In this document: positions 62,126-64,000 of the stretch, in pieces
How the letters are laid out: the number at the start of each line of letters is the position of its first letter
Numbering within the stretch: position 1 is the stretch's first letter
Assembly (NCBI GenBank): GCA_965228975.1
Contig: OZ245851.1
Location: 4,898,001 to 4,962,000, forward strand
Reading direction: 5' to 3'
Length of the DNA stretch: 64,000 nucleotides
From: JAJFJD01 sp965228975
GTDB taxonomy: Bacteria > Pseudomonadota > Alphaproteobacteria > UBA8366
The notes under the pieces: generated by a model
The model's database searches: none
What the model saw: the letters and a program-made list of their open reading frames with translations, nothing else
Told to the model about the DNA's origin: nothing
Translations under genes and position numbers: made by a program

Positions 62126-62752
62126 ATGAGCCGGAGCGTCTCCAGGCTGCGAGCCGTTCGCTACATCCTCTGGGGAATAATTCTTCTCGCCGGACTTGGA
62201 TTCGGCGGCTATGAGCTGTGGCATCGGACCTGGCCCGCGCCCATGACGGCGGAAAAGGAGATTGGACGGGCGTCTATTAGCAGCAATTTTTCGCTCGTCG
62301 ATCACACGGGCAAGGCGGTGACCGACGAAGACTTCCGGGGCAAATGGCTGCTCGTTTTCTTTGGCTATACGTACTGCCCGGACGTCTGTCCGACGACGCT
62401 AAACGAAATCGCAGAGGTGATGGAGCAGCTTGGCGAGAAGGCCGACAAGGTGCAACCACTGTTCATCACCATCGATCCCGAACGAGACAAAACCGAGCGC
62501 ATGGCCGAGTACGTGTCGGCGTTTGATCCCCGTATCGTTGGGCTGACCGGAACGCCCGAGCAAGTCAAAGCGGCCGCCCGATCCTTTCAAGTCTACTACG
62601 CGAAGTCCATGGGTGCGGGAACCTCCGACGGTTACCTGATGGATCACACGACCGCCCTATACCTCATGCAGCCCGACGGCGAGTTCGAGGCGTTCTTCTC
62701 GTTTAACGATGACGTGGGGGAGATCGTCTCGGGCGTCCGGCAACGCTTGTGA
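62126..62752 (+). CDS. SCO1/SenC copper chaperone
   Basis: 208-aa membrane-anchored thioredoxin-like protein for copper loading of cytochrome oxidase CuA or for thiol control. The copper ligands are CPDVC in FFGYTYCPDVCPTTLNE and His in DGYLMDHTT. CGGAGAGCG precedes the ATG; the longer frame to 62048 overlaps DUF411. Confidence 0.92.
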   Translation: MSRSVSRLRAVRYILWGIILLAGLGFGGYELWHRTWPAPMTAEKEIGRASISSNFSLVDHTGKAVTDEDFRGKWLLVFFGYTYCPDVCPTTLNEIAEVMEQLGEKADKVQPLFITIDPERDKTERMAEYVSAFDPRIVGLTGTPEQVKAAARSFQVYYAKSMGAGTSDGYLMDHTTALYLMQPDGEFEAFFSFNDDVGEIVSGVRQRL

Positions 62753-62803
62753 TCCACAAACATCGAAGACAGGAACGTGCGGAGAATACGGTGATGAACG
62801 GTG

Positions 62804-63130
62804 ATGAAGTGTCCTACCTGAGAGATCGATCTTGTGATGGCGGAGCGACAGAGAATCGAGATCGACTACTGCTCGAAATGCCGGGGCGTCTGGCTGGATC
62901 AAGGCGAGCTCGACAAGACCATAGAACGCACCAATGCGGAGTTGCAGACGGCCACGCCGGCTCGGCAAGACGGCATTCGGCAGGACTACGGCACCCGCGG
63001 CAAGCACGGCGACGGGAAACACGGTTATGGCAAATCCCGACGAAGGTCTGTCTCTTACGAACATTTCGACATCTTCGACCGATGGTGCGGTGATGGCGCG
63101 AATATCACTTTGCTTGCTTGGTCGGCGTGA
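62804..63130 (+). pseudogene. Zinc-ribbon (zf-TFIIB) protein with in-frame TGA
   Basis: From ATG 62804 the frame reads MKCPT, then TGA at 62819-62821 where the second zinc-binding Cys (TGC) is expected, then continues in frame (EIDLVMAERQRIEIDYCSKC and RGVWLDQGELDKTIER). A single base change would restore the usual CPxC...CxxC ribbon. Translation could restart at ATG 62834 but would lack the first Cys pair. The C-terminal part after ~residue 60 is not typical of the family. Confidence 0.7.
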
Positions 63131-63164
63131 CGTGGAGCTGAAAGCGGCTCCAGCGGTGTTGGGC

Positions 63165-63650
63165 ATGTGCCTTTCGCGGCGAATGCTTCTCCCTTTTTTG
63201 CTGCTGGGCCTGGCGCTACTGGCTCCTTTCGCGGTTTCGTCGGTTGCGTTGGCCGAGGATCCCCGGATCGGGAGTCTTGTCATCGCGAAGCCCTGGGCGC
63301 GGGCTTCGATCGGGACGAGCCGCCCGGCCGCCGCCTACCTCACAATCCGGAACGAGGGCGAGGAGAGCGTTACTCTGCTGGCGGTGCGTACGCCCCTGTC
63401 CGGCAAGGCCGAGGTTCATGCCATGACGAACGACAACGGCGTCATGCGCATGGGGCCGGCCGGTCCGGTCGAGATACCGGCCGGCGCTGAGGTTTCACTG
63501 GCACCGGGCGGACTTCACATCATGATGATGAAACTTCAAGCGCCGCTCATCAAAGGCGAAAGCATCGAGATCACGCTCGAGTTTCAACGCACTGGTGAGA
63601 TCACGGTCACCGCGCCGATCTACGGACCCGGCGCTGCGCGACCCGAATGA
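63165..63650 (+). CDS. PCuAC-type periplasmic copper chaperone
   Basis: 161 aa. A signal peptide (LLPFLLLGLALLAPFAVSS) precedes a cupredoxin-like fold with the copper motif H(M)X10MX21HXM seen as EVHAMTNDNGVMRM and GGLHIMMMKL. It delivers Cu(I), often with SCO1. ATG 63183 is another possible start. The stop overlaps the next SCO1 gene (ATGA). Confidence 0.88.
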   Translation: MCLSRRMLLPFLLLGLALLAPFAVSSVALAEDPRIGSLVIAKPWARASIGTSRPAAAYLTIRNEGEESVTLLAVRTPLSGKAEVHAMTNDNGVMRMGPAGPVEIPAGAEVSLAPGGLHIMMMKLQAPLIKGESIEITLEFQRTGEITVTAPIYGPGAARPE

Positions 63651-64000
63651 CCCTCCTTCCGCACATGCTTCCTAGAGCTGGTTTATTTGCGCTTGCTACC
63701 GTCCTTGGCCTGGCGGCCGCGATTGGACTCGGTTGGTGGCAAGTGGATGGGCCGGGCGCGGAGGGAGGAGCAGGCACGACCGCGGCGACACCGTCGCCGA
63801 TCGAGGACATGTCCTTCAGTATGGTCGATCACGAGGGGGTATCGGTAGGATCGGAGGACCTGCTCGGCCGCACCAGCATGGTGTTCTTCGGATTCACCTT
63901 CTGCCCCGACGTCTGTCCGACGACTCTTGCCGATATCTCGGGATGGCTCGACGATTTGGGGCCCGACTCCGGACAACTGAATGTCGTCTTCATCTCGATC
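63647..64000 (+). CDS. Second SCO1/SenC protein, 3' end cut by window
   Basis: 118 codons in the window. It starts with a membrane anchor (LFALATVLGLAAAIGLGWW), then the SCO core with CPDVC in FFGFTFCPDVCPTTLAD. It is a distinct paralogue of the gene at 62126 and is coupled to PCuAC, so this is a PCuAC-SCO copper-delivery pair. Confidence 0.9.
   Translation, partial: MTLLPHMLPRAGLFALATVLGLAAAIGLGWWQVDGPGAEGGAGTTAATPSPIEDMSFSMVDHEGVSVGSEDLLGRTSMVFFGFTFCPDVCPTTLADISGWLDDLGPDSGQLNVVFISI

Noticed and set aside
62819..62860. Bacterial SECIS element after the TGA
   Set aside because: Only a loopless 10-base palindrome is seen, not a stem-loop with the expected apical loop and distance.

Overview
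The window looks like chromosomal DNA of a GC-rich alphaproteobacterium. Evidence for this is the codon use, densely overlapping operons, the serine recombinase-DUF2924-DUF3489 phage cassette, and the ScsB/SCO1/PCuAC copper-thiol genes. No rRNA, CRISPR array or replication origin was seen. There is one tRNA, Ala-GGC.

Region by region: (1) 1-2.2 kb holds a membrane-anchored spermidine-synthase-like protein coupled to an exported L-isoaspartate methyltransferase. (2) 2.7-7.35 kb is a threonine-to-glycine operon (Tdh, Kbl, a divergent SHMT) with a PolX-like helix-hairpin-helix protein inside it. (3) 7.5-26.1 kb is the centrepiece: 23 consecutive minus-strand genes, mostly overlapping, that encode an entire group 4 (membrane-bound, energy-converting) [NiFe] hydrogenase. 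In transcription order they are a sulfhydrogenase-type HydB/HydG electron-input pair, a four-cluster ferredoxin, NuoH/B/C/D-like core subunits, a Mrp-type Na+/H+ antiporter set with two large antiporter-like subunits, a NuoI-like ferredoxin, the HycI-type protease and HypABFCDE. A perfect FNR/FixK-type box at 26182-26195 sits between this operon and a divergent protein that is only a cyclic-nucleotide-binding domain. (4) 27.3-33.3 kb holds small membrane/acidic proteins and a 2-oxoacid dehydrogenase E1alpha-E1beta-E2 operon joined to a Leu/Val/Glu-type dehydrogenase. (5) 33.3-36.3 kb has a decayed IS6-family element, a LysR regulator and an azoreductase pair. (6) 36.6-39.8 kb has a TTCCCTGTT repeat cluster and a three-gene unit of unknown function with two near-identical membrane paralogues and one exported protein.

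(7) 40-46.9 kb, next to the tRNA, is a phage-derived cassette (serine recombinase, DUF2924, DUF3489, TerL, DUF5681, ParB-methyltransferase) with no visible structural genes. (8) 47-51.1 kb carries a cobalt-type nitrile hydratase operon, a GlxA-type AraC regulator and a homocysteine S-methyltransferase. (9) 51.2-54.7 kb has an IS3-family element that has cut away the start of a response regulator, leaving its histidine kinase intact. (10) 54.7-64 kb is a metal and thiol island: a MerR regulator with a 19-bp-spacer promoter, a Zn/Cd/Pb-type P1B ATPase, DsbB/DsbA, ScsB, a DUF411 protein, two SCO1 proteins, PCuAC, and a zinc-ribbon gene with an in-frame TGA.

How the parts may work together (inference): threonine and branched-chain or 2-oxoacid catabolism generate NADH and NADPH. 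The hydrogenase, switched on without oxygen by an FNR-type regulator, could discharge or recover these electrons as H2 while moving Na+ or H+. Three IS6-family traces (2.5, 27.2 and 33.3 kb) bracket the metabolic blocks and suggest IS-mediated assembly.
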